NCBI GenBank assembly: GCA_023386585.1
Contig: JAEWJM010000025.1
Location: forward strand, 124,001 to 188,000
Length of the DNA stretch: 64,000 nt
DNA from: Bacteroidota bacterium
GTDB taxonomy: Bacteria > Bacteroidota > Bacteroidia > Flavobacteriales > Flavobacteriaceae
Reading direction: 5' to 3'
In this document: piece after piece, positions 1 to 8,510 of the stretch
Layout of the letters: every line of letters starts with the position of its first letter
Position numbering within the stretch: position 1 is the first letter of the stretch
Notes under the pieces: model-generated
The model's database searches: none
What the model was told of the DNA's origin: nothing
What the model saw: the letters and a program-made list of their open reading frames with translations, nothing else
Translations under genes and position numbers: made by a program

Positions 1-854
1 AGGACGACGATTTCGAAAAGATCCAATGGGTTCAGGCCGATATAACCAAAATTCCGTCACTGGAAAAAGCGTTTGAAGGCGTTGAATTTGTTTATCACTG
101 CGCGGCATTGATTTCCTTTGATCCATACGACGAAGAAAAACTTCGCAAGGCCAACATTGAAGGCACCGCGAATATCGTTAACCTTTCACTTGATTTTAAG
201 ATTGCCAAATTGTGTTATGTGAGCTCAGTTGCGGCTTTGGGCGATCTGAAACCGCACGAAACCGTCATTGATGAAAACACAGAATGGAATCCGGAGCGGC
301 CGCACAGCGACTATGCGATTTCTAAATATGGCGCCGAAATGGAGATTTGGCGGGGACAACAGGAAGGATTGAAAATCGTGATCGTAAATCCTGGAATTAT
401 TTTGGGCGCCGGATTTACCGAAAGTGGAAGCGGAGAGCTATTTTCACGTGTTGCCAAAGGCATGAAATTTTATACCCGCGGAATTACCGGATATGTCTGT
501 GCCTCGGATGTTGTGCGCGCAATGGTTCTCCTGATGAATTCAGAGATTTCAGGCGAACGATTCGTATTGGTTTCGGAAAATATCTCTTTTCAGGAAGTCA
601 TGAATCTCGCAGCGGATGCGCTCAGGGTCAAACGGCCTTCCATTTATGCGACTTCCTGGCTAATTGCGCTCTTGTCAACAGCCGACTGGCTTCGAGGAAT
701 TTTCGAGAAAAAACGGGTGCTGTCAAAAGATGCAGTGCGTTCATTGCAGTCGGCGAATAGCTATTCCTCCGAAAAAATAAAGAAAGCCATGGATTTTTCG
801 TTTTCGCCCATTAAGGAATGTGTGGCCGACGTTGCATCAAAGATGAAGTCCTGA
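1..854 (+). CDS. NAD-dependent epimerase/dehydratase (extended SDR), 5' truncated by window edge
   Basis: The reading frame is open from base 3, before any start codon, so the N-terminus with the Rossmann glycine motif lies outside the window. The visible 283 residues carry typical extended-SDR signatures: the strand ending VYHCAALISF, a GTANIV helix, the SSVAALG strand and the active-site YxxxK in DYAISKYGAE, then VNPGIILG. Family members reduce or epimerise nucleotide-sugar-type or dihydroflavonol-like substrates; the actual substrate cannot be read from this sequence. It ends with TGA and is convergent with the DUF4296 gene, whose stop codon begins at the very next base. In flavobacterial genomes this gene commonly sits beside the DUF4296/pyrC pair (general knowledge). 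Confidence 0.85.
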   Translation, partial: DDDFEKIQWVQADITKIPSLEKAFEGVEFVYHCAALISFDPYDEEKLRKANIEGTANIVNLSLDFKIAKLCYVSSVAALGDLKPHETVIDENTEWNPERPHSDYAISKYGAEMEIWRGQQEGLKIVIVNPGIILGAGFTESGSGELFSRVAKGMKFYTRGITGYVCASDVVRAMVLLMNSEISGERFVLVSENISFQEVMNLAADALRVKRPSIYATSWLIALLSTADWLRGIFEKKRVLSKDAVRSLQSANSYSSEKIKKAMDFSFSPIKECVADVASKMKS

Positions 855-1250
855 TTACCTGACCATCGGCGCCTCGGGATCAGAAGGCGGTTGCAATCCT
901 TGCTTTTCAAGCGCTTTGTCGGCTTCTTTTTTCCTTTCTTCCAGGCGGTGCGAAACCTCATCGTACATCTTCTTATACTCGGTAAGGTCCGATGCATAAT
1001 ACTGGTCGCTTTTTGCAAATTGAAGGCTGTCGATCTTGTATTTTTCAAAAACAAACGTCCGTGGGTTGATGTTGTTTTGTTCAAGGTAAATCGGCCTCTG
1101 CGATTTTAACGCATCAAGCACGGACAGATCGTAAATGACATCAACCATTTTATCGCGTGGTATCAGGTTTTCCGGTTTCTCGACCGGGCTTTTGTTGCAC
1201 GAAATCACCATCGCGACAATTGTTATGAATAGAGATACATTTTTCATCAT
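855..1250 (-). CDS. DUF4296 family lipoprotein
   Basis: A 131-residue protein beginning with a short hydrophobic segment and a lipobox-like MVISC, so it is probably a lipoprotein with the mature Cys near residue 18. The rest is charged and helical, with the conserved stretch PRDKMVDVIYDLSVLDAL near residues 31-50 that marks DUF4296, a Bacteroidetes family of unknown function. The ATG at 1248-1250 overlaps the pyrC stop by four bases (ATGA), so it is probably translationally coupled to pyrC; a second ATG follows directly. No function is known to me. Confidence 0.85.
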   Translation of the reverse strand: MMKNVSLFITIVAMVISCNKSPVEKPENLIPRDKMVDVIYDLSVLDALKSQRPIYLEQNNINPRTFVFEKYKIDSLQFAKSDQYYASDLTEYKKMYDEVSHRLEERKKEADKALEKQGLQPPSDPEAPMVR

Positions 1251-2581
1251 CGGTTAAATTGAAGTCGCTGCCCGAATGGCTGCGAATTTACAACTCCGTT
1301 TTCATAAACGAGGTTTCCATTGACAAAAGTATGGGTCACCCGAGAATTGAAAGTAATGCCTTCCATTGGAGACCAGCCACAGTGGTAAAGGATGTTATCG
1401 GCGGCAACCTGCCATGGACTGTCCGCATCCACAATCGCCATGTCGGCAAAATAACCTTCACGAATAAACCCACGTTTCTCAATTTCAAATAAGATCGCAG
1501 GATTGTGCGACATTTTTTCCACCAACAGCTCTAGCGGCAAGTTGCGTTTTTGAAAGGAATCGAACATTGCAACAACAGCGTGCTGCACCATTGGTCCGCC
1601 CGACGGTGCCTGAAGGTACTTTTGGTTCTTTTCCTCAATCGTATGCGGCGCGTGATCGGTCGCAATAACGTCGATGCGGCCATCGATGAGCGCATTCCAA
1701 AGTGCTTCCCGGTCTTCGGCGGTTTTCACCGCAGGATTCCATTTGATGAAATTTCCTCTTTTGGCATAATCGGCATCGGAAAACCAAAGGTGGTGAATGC
1801 ATGCTTCGGCTGTGATCTTTTTTTGGATTAACGGAATGTTGTTGTCAAAGAGTTTCGTTTCCCGTGCTGTTGAAACGTGAAATATGTGAAGCCGCGCGCC
1901 CGTTGACTTTGCCAATGCCACCGCTCTTGAAGAAGACAAAAAACAAGCTTCCGCACTTCTGATAAGCGGATGCGCTTCAGGCGGAATATTGTCTCCGTAA
2001 ATTTCTTTATAATGTTCAAGATTCGCCTTAACTGTCGCCTCATCTTCGCAATGGACGGCGATTAATGTTGGCGAGTGGCGGAAAATCTGCTCGAGCGCAG
2101 TTTCGTTGTCAACGAGCATATTTCCCGTCGACGATCCCATGAAAATCTTGACGCCGGCAATTCTTTTCGGATCGATCCGTACAACTTCGGAAATATTATC
2201 GTTCGTCGCGCCAAGCATGAACGAATAATTTGCAAATGAATTTTGTGAAGCAATGCTATACTTTTCCTCAAGAATTTCGAGTGTTACCGCGTTCGGAACC
2301 GTATTCGGCTGCTCAATGAATGTGGTAATTCCACCTGCAATTGCGGCCCTTGATTCACTGGCAATATTGCCTTTATGCGTCAATCCCGGCTCGCGAAAGT
2401 GCACCTGATCGTCGATTGCGCCCGGAATGAGAAAATTACCTGCAATATCGATCACCCGATCGGCTTGAGATGCTGAGATCTCACGTGCGATTTTTGAAAT
2501 GAACACGCCATCGGTAAGCAGATCGCCTTCAGAGATGGCACCGTCGTTTACTATGCGGGCATTTTTAATCAAATATTTCAT
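1247..2581 (-). CDS. pyrC: Dihydroorotase (pyrimidine biosynthesis)
   Basis: Predicted 444-residue cytosolic amidohydrolase that interconverts N-carbamoyl-aspartate and dihydroorotate. I place the start at the ATG ending at 2581, whose last base is shared with the TAA of the upstream glycosyltransferase (TAATG coupling), rather than at an in-frame codon 16 residues earlier. Visible signatures are DDQVHFREPGLTHKG near residues 57-70, GVKIFMGSS (probable carbamylated Lys), HCEDEATV, HIFHVST and ATDHAPHT. The first metal-site motif reads DxQxH instead of DxHxH, as I recall for Bacteroidetes-type dihydroorotases, so it is probably a lineage feature and not inactivation. The gene lies between the glycosyltransferase and the DUF4296 gene in an overlapping operon. 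Confidence 0.92.
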   Translation of the reverse strand: MKYLIKNARIVNDGAISEGDLLTDGVFISKIAREISASQADRVIDIAGNFLIPGAIDDQVHFREPGLTHKGNIASESRAAIAGGITTFIEQPNTVPNAVTLEILEEKYSIASQNSFANYSFMLGATNDNISEVVRIDPKRIAGVKIFMGSSTGNMLVDNETALEQIFRHSPTLIAVHCEDEATVKANLEHYKEIYGDNIPPEAHPLIRSAEACFLSSSRAVALAKSTGARLHIFHVSTARETKLFDNNIPLIQKKITAEACIHHLWFSDADYAKRGNFIKWNPAVKTAEDREALWNALIDGRIDVIATDHAPHTIEEKNQKYLQAPSGGPMVQHAVVAMFDSFQKRNLPLELLVEKMSHNPAILFEIEKRGFIREGYFADMAIVDADSPWQVAADNILYHCGWSPMEGITFNSRVTHTFVNGNLVYENGVVNSQPFGQRLQFNR

Positions 2582-3303
2582 TACAACCGATTCAGTAATT
2601 TTCGTATGCGAAGCGCGATAACCCCCCAAACTGCTTCGCGAATGATGGCGTTACTCATTTTCGACTTCCCGTTGGCGCGCTCTGTGAAAATGATCGGAAC
2701 TTCGACAATGCGGAATTTCTTCACAAAGGCGCGGTATTTCATTTCGATCTGGAAGGCATAGCCAATGAACTTTATTTTGTCGATGTTGATCGCCGATAAG
2801 ACTTCGCGGCGGTAGCAGATGAATCCTGCTGTCGCATCGTGAATTTTCATTCCGGTAATTATCCGTACGTAAACTGATGCAAAGTACGACATCAGCACCC
2901 GGTTCAAAGGCCAATTCACCACATTGACACCGTTGCTATACCGCGAACCGATAGCTACGTCGGATCCGGTTGCACATGCGGAATAAAGCCTGACCAAGTC
3001 ATCGGGGTTATGGCTGAAATCGGCGTCCATTTCGAAGACATACTGATAATTGCGCTCGAGAGCCCATTTAAATCCGTGGACATACGCTGTTCCCAAACCG
3101 GATTTTTTCAGTCGCTTTTCAATAAAAACCGACTCCGGCGCTTCAGCCTGAATTTTAGCGACAACTACAGCAGTTCCGTCAGGCGAATTGTCATCAACGA
3201 TCAGCACGTCAAACTGCTTTTCCAGTGAAAGTACCTTTCGGATGATAGCCTCAATATTTTCGACTTCGTTATAGGTAGGGATTATAACTATGCTGTCGCC
3301 CAT
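2581..3303 (-). CDS. Family 2 glycosyltransferase, polyprenyl-phosphate mannose/glucose synthase type
   Basis: A 240-residue GT2 enzyme of the dolichol-phosphate mannosyltransferase type, expected to transfer a hexose from a nucleotide sugar to a polyprenyl phosphate at the inner membrane. Evidence: N-terminal IVIIPTYNEVENIEAII, VDDNSPDGTA near residue 37, the DAD metal-binding motif in FEMDADFSHNP near residue 92, and GSRYSNG. The C-terminus is amphipathic with no obvious transmembrane pair, so it is the short soluble-type form. It is first in an operon with pyrC and the DUF4296 gene; its TAA overlaps the pyrC ATG by one base. Confidence 0.9.
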   Translation of the reverse strand: MGDSIVIIPTYNEVENIEAIIRKVLSLEKQFDVLIVDDNSPDGTAVVVAKIQAEAPESVFIEKRLKKSGLGTAYVHGFKWALERNYQYVFEMDADFSHNPDDLVRLYSACATGSDVAIGSRYSNGVNVVNWPLNRVLMSYFASVYVRIITGMKIHDATAGFICYRREVLSAINIDKIKFIGYAFQIEMKYRAFVKKFRIVEVPIIFTERANGKSKMSNAIIREAVWGVIALRIRKLLNRL

Positions 3304-3429
3304 GCAAGAATTCTTTTGGCAAAAATATGCTTTTTAACACAGCGGATTCACAATAAATTTATAATTGGCGTCATCGCTAAATTGAAAAACTAAATTCGCA
3401 CCGCCTGGTTTGCAGGCACCAAAAATCAC

Positions 3430-3437
3430 TAATTTTG
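3430..3437 (+). promoter_or_regulatory. Bacteroidetes -7 element for the DUF4271 gene
   Basis: TAATTTTG matches the TAnnTTTG consensus. A TTTG at 3409-3412 could be the -33 element, although the 17-bp gap is short. The element lies only 5 bp before the ATG at 3443, so the transcript would have a very short leader or none, and the longer reading frame beginning at 3410 is unlikely to be used. Confidence 0.5.
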
Positions 3438-3442
3438 CAGCC

Positions 3443-4108
3443 ATGAGCGATCACTTGTTTACACTGAGAATGACCAACGGCAAAGACTGGGCGACAGTGC
3501 TTTTCGTTGTGTGTTTTGTGCTGATTGCATTATCGCGGACGGTATTTGAAAAAAAATTCGCCGACTTTACAAAACTTATCGTTTCGGATAAATACATCAA
3601 GGTTTATCGGGACAGCGGAAATCTGACGAGCGGCTTCACAATTTTGCTTTTCGTTGTACAGGTGATTTCACTTTCCTTTTTCATCCAGCTGCTGCTGAGT
3701 CATTTCGGATACGCTTCAAAAACCGACTGGTTGCTATATATCCGGATATTCACCTTGTTGGCAGTCTTCATTTTATCAAAATTCCTTATCGAAAAAATTA
3801 TTGCGACTGCTTTCAACATTGAGGAGTTTGTCGACCAGTTTAACCTGCAGAAAGTCAGCTATCGGACTTACCTCGGCCTGCTGCTGTTGCCGGCCGACAT
3901 TGTGCTCTTCTATAACGACTCCTATTCGGAACCGGTTTTTTACGGCGTTTTGTTTGTATTATTGACAGCAAACCTGGTGACATATTTGTTTTCATTGAAG
4001 AATTACCAAAACTTCATCCTCGGAAGATTGTTCTATTTTATTTTGTATCTTTGCGCTCTTGAAATAGCCCCCTACTGTTTCTTGTATTATTGGTTTACAA
4101 AAAGTTAG
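3443..4108 (+). CDS. DUF4271 family integral membrane protein
   Basis: A 221-residue protein with about six predicted membrane segments, for example VLFVVCFVLIALS, FTILLFVVQVISLSFFIQLL, IFTLLAVFILSKFLI and GVLFVLLTANLVTYLF. It matches the Bacteroidetes-specific DUF4271 family by length, topology and its position immediately before hemD. No enzymatic motif is visible and the function is unknown to me. The ATG at 3443 is chosen because a good -7 element sits just before it. The gene is 16 bp from hemD and probably co-transcribed with it. Confidence 0.8.
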   Translation: MSDHLFTLRMTNGKDWATVLFVVCFVLIALSRTVFEKKFADFTKLIVSDKYIKVYRDSGNLTSGFTILLFVVQVISLSFFIQLLLSHFGYASKTDWLLYIRIFTLLAVFILSKFLIEKIIATAFNIEEFVDQFNLQKVSYRTYLGLLLLPADIVLFYNDSYSEPVFYGVLFVLLTANLVTYLFSLKNYQNFILGRLFYFILYLCALEIAPYCFLYYWFTKS

Positions 4109-4124
4109 TACTTATTACGTCTTT

Positions 4125-4883
4125 ATGAAAGTGAAAACAATTTTGGTGTCGCAGCCAGAGCCCAAAGTGGAGAATTCACCGTATTTTGAGCTGCAACAGA
4201 AGTATAAAGTTAAAATTGATTTCAGGCCATTTATACACGTCGAGGGAGTAAGCGCCAAAGACATCCGACTTCAAAAGATCGACATAAGCGTATTTACTGC
4301 CATCATTTTAACAAGCAAGAACGCTGTTGATCATTTTTTTCGCGTAGCGGATGAAATGCGCTACAAAATACCGGAAGGGTTGAAATATTTCTGCCAGTCG
4401 GAAGCAATCGCCTATTATCTGCAGAAGTACGTCGTTTACCGTAAGCGTAAAATTTACGTGGGGCAGAAAGACTTTGCCGATATGGCGCCAATGATCAAGA
4501 AGTACAAAGACGAAAAATTCCTTTTACCGGCTTCAGATCAGCTCAATACAGACGCACCCGTTACCCTAAACAACCTGAAAGTTGAGTGGACGCAGGCGAC
4601 GTTTTACAAAACGGTCATGAGCGATCTTTCCGACCTTGCCGACGTTTATTATGACGTGCTCGCATTCTTCAGCCCAACCGGAATCAAGTCGCTTTTCATG
4701 AACTTCCCCGACTTTGAGCAAAATAATACAAGGATTGCCGTTTTTGGCAGCTCTACGCAAAAGGAAGCAATTGATCGCGGGCTGCGGGTCGATATCATGG
4801 CTCCGTCACCGGAAGCTCCGTCAATGACAATGGCACTTGAGAAGTATATTATCAAGGCAAACAAGGATACAAAAGATAAATAA
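4125..4883 (+). CDS. hemD: Uroporphyrinogen-III synthase
   Basis: A 252-residue cytosolic enzyme that would close and isomerise hydroxymethylbilane to uroporphyrinogen III in haem biosynthesis. HemD families are weakly conserved. The support is the overall two-lobed layout, the N-terminal KTILVSQPEP strand, AIILTSKNAVDHFF near residues 65-80, the TFYKTV linker region, DVLAFFSPTGIKSLF and the terminal FGSSTQKEAIDRGLRVDIMAPSP stretch, which is typical of the uroS fold. The context fits: in flavobacteria hemD follows the DUF4271 gene and precedes a convergent pckA. It ends just before a strong bidirectional terminator. Confidence 0.82.
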   Translation: MKVKTILVSQPEPKVENSPYFELQQKYKVKIDFRPFIHVEGVSAKDIRLQKIDISVFTAIILTSKNAVDHFFRVADEMRYKIPEGLKYFCQSEAIAYYLQKYVVYRKRKIYVGQKDFADMAPMIKKYKDEKFLLPASDQLNTDAPVTLNNLKVEWTQATFYKTVMSDLSDLADVYYDVLAFFSPTGIKSLFMNFPDFEQNNTRIAVFGSSTQKEAIDRGLRVDIMAPSPEAPSMTMALEKYIIKANKDTKDK

Positions 4884-4900
4884 AATATTATCCCTCAAAA

Positions 4901-4932
4901 AAAAAGAGCTGTCCAAATGGACAGCTCTTTTT
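4901..4932. terminator. Bidirectional intrinsic terminator between hemD and pckA
   Basis: Perfect 14-bp arms (4901-4914 and 4919-4932) built on GAGCTGTCC/GGACAGCTC with an AAAT loop, flanked by A-runs on the left and T-runs on the right. It can therefore terminate both convergent genes. Confidence 0.9.
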
Positions 4933-4952
4933 TTGAATTAATAATTACATCC

Positions 4953-6554
4953 TCAGGCTCTCGGAGCACCTGCCATGATTTCCTCATTGGCAAATTCCTC
5001 GAATTTTGCAAAGTTATCCCTGAACTTCTGTGCCAGCTCTTTTGCTTTCACGTCGTAAAGGTCTTTATCTTCCCAAGTGTCTCTAGGGTTAAGAATTCCG
5101 TCCGGAACATTCGGGCACGACTGCGGTTTGGCAATTCCAAAAACAGTGTGGTCGTCGTACTGAACGTTATCCAGCTCGCCATTTAAGGCTGCGGTAATCA
5201 TTGCCCTTGTATATTTTAATTTCATTCTGCTTCCAACGCCATATGGACCGCCAGTCCAACCTGTGTTGACCAGCCAGACCTTGACATTTGCATCTTTCAT
5301 CTTTTTGCTCAGCATCTCGGCATATCTCGTCGGATGCAATGGCATGAACGGAGCGCCAAAGCAAGCGGAGAAGTTAGGTTGCGGCTCGTTGATTCCGGCT
5401 TCGGTACCGGCGACTTTAGCGGTATATCCCGAAATAAAATGGTACGCTGCCTGGCCCGGAGTTAATTTGGCAATCGGTGGCAAAATACCGAATGAATCCG
5501 CGGTAAGGAAGAATATATTTTTAGGATTGCGGCCGATACTTCCAGGCTGTATGTTCTGAATGTGTTCGATCGGATAGCTGACCCTTGTATTTGGAGTGAT
5601 CGAGGTATCTTCAAAGTCGACTTCGTTCGTTCCTTTTTTGAACACTACATTTTCAAGCAGCGCTCCGCGTTTGATTGCATGGAAAATATCCGGCTCGTTT
5701 TCTTCACTAAGATTGATAACCTTCGCATAGCATCCGCCTTCGAAATTAAATACAGTATTTTCACTGGTCCAACCGTGTTCGTCATCACCAATCAGTTTTC
5801 GCTGTGGATCTGCCGAAAGCGTTGTCTTTCCTGTGCCTGAAAGTCCAAAAAAGATCGCAGTATCGTCGTTCTTTCCGACATTGGCACTGCAATGCATTGG
5901 CAGCGCATTCTTTTGTACAGGAAGTATGAAATTTAACGCTGAGAAAATTCCTTTTTTAATTTCACCCGTATAAGCGGTCCCGCCGATAAGGGCAATTTTG
6001 CGGGTGAAATCAAGAATTGCGAAATTATGCTGGCGGGTTCCGTCTATTGCCGGATCGGCTTTAAATCCGGGAGCACAGATAACATGCCAATCCGGTGTAA
6101 AATCGTCCAGCTCCGATTGATTCGGTCGAAGGAACATATTGTAGGCAAAAAGGTTCGCCCACGGCATTTCATTTATCGTGCGGATATTCAACCGGTAATT
6201 CGGGTCCGCGCAGACATAACCGTCACGCACATACAATTCTTTACTCGAAAGGTAAGTCATTACCTTTTCATAAAGTGCATCAAATTTTTCCGGAGTAAAT
6301 GGGATGTTAACCTTTCCCCACCAAACTTCGTTTTCCGTTATGCTGTCTTTTACAATAAATCTGTCCTGTGGGGAACGGCCGGTGAATTCGCCGGTATTTA
6401 TTGCAAGAGCACCCATCGAATCTTCGACTCCCTGCCCTTTTTGTAGTGTGATGTCATGCAATTCATCGGGAGAAAGTTGGTAATGCACAGTGGCATTTTT
6501 GATTCCCAAATTTTCTAGCGAAATCGATTTCGCTGTAAGCGCGGAATTATCCAT
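4953..6554 (-). CDS. pckA: Phosphoenolpyruvate carboxykinase (ATP)
   Basis: A 533-residue cytosolic enzyme converting oxaloacetate and ATP to PEP, CO2 and ADP at the entry to gluconeogenesis. Signatures: the kinase P-loop GLSGTGKTTLS near residues 238-248, the downstream metal-binding LIGDDEHGW, TGRSPQDRFIV near residue 56 and the substrate-site GGTAYTGEIKKG. Length and order are normal for the ATP-dependent class. The ATG at 6552-6554 follows a good -7 element. It is transcribed alone toward hemD and shares its terminator. Confidence 0.97.
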   Translation of the reverse strand: MDNSALTAKSISLENLGIKNATVHYQLSPDELHDITLQKGQGVEDSMGALAINTGEFTGRSPQDRFIVKDSITENEVWWGKVNIPFTPEKFDALYEKVMTYLSSKELYVRDGYVCADPNYRLNIRTINEMPWANLFAYNMFLRPNQSELDDFTPDWHVICAPGFKADPAIDGTRQHNFAILDFTRKIALIGGTAYTGEIKKGIFSALNFILPVQKNALPMHCSANVGKNDDTAIFFGLSGTGKTTLSADPQRKLIGDDEHGWTSENTVFNFEGGCYAKVINLSEENEPDIFHAIKRGALLENVVFKKGTNEVDFEDTSITPNTRVSYPIEHIQNIQPGSIGRNPKNIFFLTADSFGILPPIAKLTPGQAAYHFISGYTAKVAGTEAGINEPQPNFSACFGAPFMPLHPTRYAEMLSKKMKDANVKVWLVNTGWTGGPYGVGSRMKLKYTRAMITAALNGELDNVQYDDHTVFGIAKPQSCPNVPDGILNPRDTWEDKDLYDVKAKELAQKFRDNFAKFEEFANEEIMAGAPRA

Positions 6555-6586
6555 ACATTTTAAATTTTGTGGTAATGCAACAGGCG

Positions 6587-6594
6587 CAAAAGTA
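6587..6594 (-). promoter_or_regulatory. -7 element for pckA
   Basis: Read on the minus strand this is TACTTTTG, a perfect TAnnTTTG match, 32 bp before the pckA ATG. I see no convincing -33 TTG partner. Confidence 0.6.
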
Positions 6595-6632
6595 AAAATT
6601 TAAATTTAGATAACTTTTTGTTTCCGCCAACT

Positions 6633-7016
6633 TTATGATTTTTTCCTTATAAACTCGATAAAAAGCATAAGCCACCCGATAATCAGTAACAGGCCGCCAA
6701 TGGGAGTTATTATCCCAATTTTATTGACCGCAATTCCGGTAACCGCAGCGGTTGACAGCAAGTAAAGCGATCCGGAAAAGAATATTATTCCTATCAACAC
6801 CAAATAAAAAACGTAGCGCTTGACGCTTTCCCGACAGGTAGACAATCCGACAAACAAAAGCAATATCGCGTGATACATTTGATATCTGGCGCCCGTTTCA
6901 AACGTTGACAAATGCTCAGGCTCAAGCACCGGTTTGAGTCCGTGCGCGCCAAACGCACCCAAAATAACTGCGGTCATTCCCAAAAAAGCCGCCGTTGCAA
7001 TGATTTTTCTTTCCAT
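6633..7016 (-). CDS. DUF423 (TMEM256-like) small membrane protein
   Basis: A 127-residue inner-membrane protein with four predicted helices. The conserved DUF423 signature AAFLGMTAVILGAFGAHGL lies at the N-terminus, followed by FETGARYQMYHAILLLF, another hallmark of the family. The start is set at the ATG ending at 7016 (MERKII), because a perfect -7 element at 7035-7042 lies within the longer in-frame extension. Function is unknown in bacteria. It is divergent from the next gene. Confidence 0.85.
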   Translation of the reverse strand: MERKIIATAAFLGMTAVILGAFGAHGLKPVLEPEHLSTFETGARYQMYHAILLLFVGLSTCRESVKRYVFYLVLIGIIFFSGSLYLLSTAAVTGIAVNKIGIITPIGGLLLIIGWLMLFIEFIRKKS

Positions 7017-7034
7017 TTTGTTCGTGGTTTCCTG

Positions 7035-7042
7035 CAAAATTA
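7035..7042 (-). promoter_or_regulatory. -7 element for the DUF423 gene
   Basis: Minus-strand TAATTTTG, a perfect TAnnTTTG match, 18 bp upstream of the chosen ATG. Confidence 0.6.
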
Positions 7043-7075
7043 AGGTTTCCGATTCATCCAAATCCCATTAATCGT

Positions 7076-7083
7076 TACATTTG
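7076..7083 (+). promoter_or_regulatory. -7 element for the saccharopine-dehydrogenase-like gene
   Basis: TACATTTG, a perfect TAnnTTTG match, 15 bp upstream of the ATG at 7099. It argues against the upstream in-frame TTG as the start. Confidence 0.6.
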
Positions 7084-7098
7084 CGCTTTCTGAAAAAA

Positions 7099-8478
7099 AT
7101 GAGAAATATTCTTATAATCGGCGCAGGCCGCTCGGCGTCATCGCTAATACGTTACCTGCTCGACAAATCGACAAAGGAAAGCCTGCATCTCACGATTGCC
7201 GACCTTTCGCTGGAACTGGCTGAGAAAAAATCGGCCGGACATCCAAACGCGACTGCAATTGCATTCGACATCTTTAACCAGGAGCAACGTGGCGCAGAGA
7301 TAAGCAAAGCTGACCTCGTCATTTCGATGCTTCCGGCGCACCTTCACATTGGCGTTGCAAAAGACTGCATCATCTATAAAAAGCACATGGTGACCGCTTC
7401 GTATATCAGTGATGCGATGCAGCAATTGGATGCCGAGGCGCGAGCAAATGGCCTCATCTTCATGAATGAAATCGGACTTGATCCGGGAATCGACCACATG
7501 AGCGCGATGAAAGTCATTAATGAAATCCGCGACAAAGGCGGCAAAATGATTTTATTTGAATCGTTCTGCGGCGGACTCGTGGCACCGGAATCGGACAACA
7601 ATCTGTGGAATTACAAATTTACCTGGGCGCCGCGAAATGTAGTTCTTGCAGGTCAGGGCGGCGCAGCCAAGTTCATTCATGAAGGCACCTATAAATACAT
7701 TCCGTATCATAAATTGTTCAGGCGCACGGAGTTCATGGAAGTCGAAGGTTACGGACGATTTGAAGGCTACGCAAACCGCGATTCGCTCAAATATCAAAGC
7801 GTTTACGGATTGGACAATATCCTGACACTTTACCGCGGAACTATCCGACGGGTCGGCTTTTCACGTGCGTGGAACATGTTCGTTCAATTGGGAATGACCG
7901 ATGATACTTACGTTATCGACAATTCCGACCAACTCAGCTATCGCGAATTTACGAACCTGTTCCTGCCATATCATCCAAGCGATTCTGTCGAGATAAAACT
8001 CCGCATGCAGCTCGGAATCGAACAGGACGACATTATGTGGGACAAGCTGCTCGAGCTCGACATTTTCAATCCGAAAAAGAAGGTCGGACTCAAAAATGCA
8101 ACACCTGCCCAAATTCTCGAAAAGATTCTTACTGAAAAATGGACTTTATCGCCCGAGGACAAGGATATGATCGTAATGTACCACAAGTTCGGTTATGAAC
8201 TTGATGGCGAAGAACGGCAGATCGATTCAAAAATGGTCTGCATCGGCGACGATCAAACCTATACTGCAATGGCAAAAACGGTTGGCCTTCCGGTTGCAAT
8301 GGCGGCGCTTCAGATCCTGAACGGCAAGATCAAGACAGCCGGAGTTCAGTTGCCAATCAATAAAGAAGTTTACGAGCCTATCTTAGACGAGCTTGAAGAT
8401 TTCGGCGTGGTTTTTCGAGAAACCGAAATGCCTTACATCGGCTATAACCCCGATAAGGTGAATCCGCTAAACAAATAA
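7099..8478 (+). CDS. Saccharopine dehydrogenase family oxidoreductase
   Basis: A 459-residue protein with an N-terminal Rossmann fold (NILIIGAGRSASSLIRYLL) and the C-terminal catalytic domain of saccharopine dehydrogenase-like enzymes, including NEIGLDPGIDHMSAMKVI near residue 130 and FESFCGGLVAPESDNN near residue 160, the features of the lysine-pathway reductase. Family members act on saccharopine or related amino-acid adducts with NAD(P). I cannot tell whether lysine degradation, lysine synthesis or another imine is the true substrate. It is transcribed alone and ends in a strong terminator. Confidence 0.88.
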   Translation: MRNILIIGAGRSASSLIRYLLDKSTKESLHLTIADLSLELAEKKSAGHPNATAIAFDIFNQEQRGAEISKADLVISMLPAHLHIGVAKDCIIYKKHMVTASYISDAMQQLDAEARANGLIFMNEIGLDPGIDHMSAMKVINEIRDKGGKMILFESFCGGLVAPESDNNLWNYKFTWAPRNVVLAGQGGAAKFIHEGTYKYIPYHKLFRRTEFMEVEGYGRFEGYANRDSLKYQSVYGLDNILTLYRGTIRRVGFSRAWNMFVQLGMTDDTYVIDNSDQLSYREFTNLFLPYHPSDSVEIKLRMQLGIEQDDIMWDKLLELDIFNPKKKVGLKNATPAQILEKILTEKWTLSPEDKDMIVMYHKFGYELDGEERQIDSKMVCIGDDQTYTAMAKTVGLPVAMAALQILNGKIKTAGVQLPINKEVYEPILDELEDFGVVFRETEMPYIGYNPDKVNPLNK

Positions 8479-8505
8479 AAAAAATCCGCGAAAAGCGGAT
8501 TTTTT
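8479..8505. terminator. Bidirectional intrinsic terminator
   Basis: Eleven-bp arms (8479-8489 and 8495-8505) built on AATCCGC/GCGGATT with a GAAAA loop and A/T flanks, placed between two convergent genes. Confidence 0.9.
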
Positions 8506-8510
8506 TGTGG

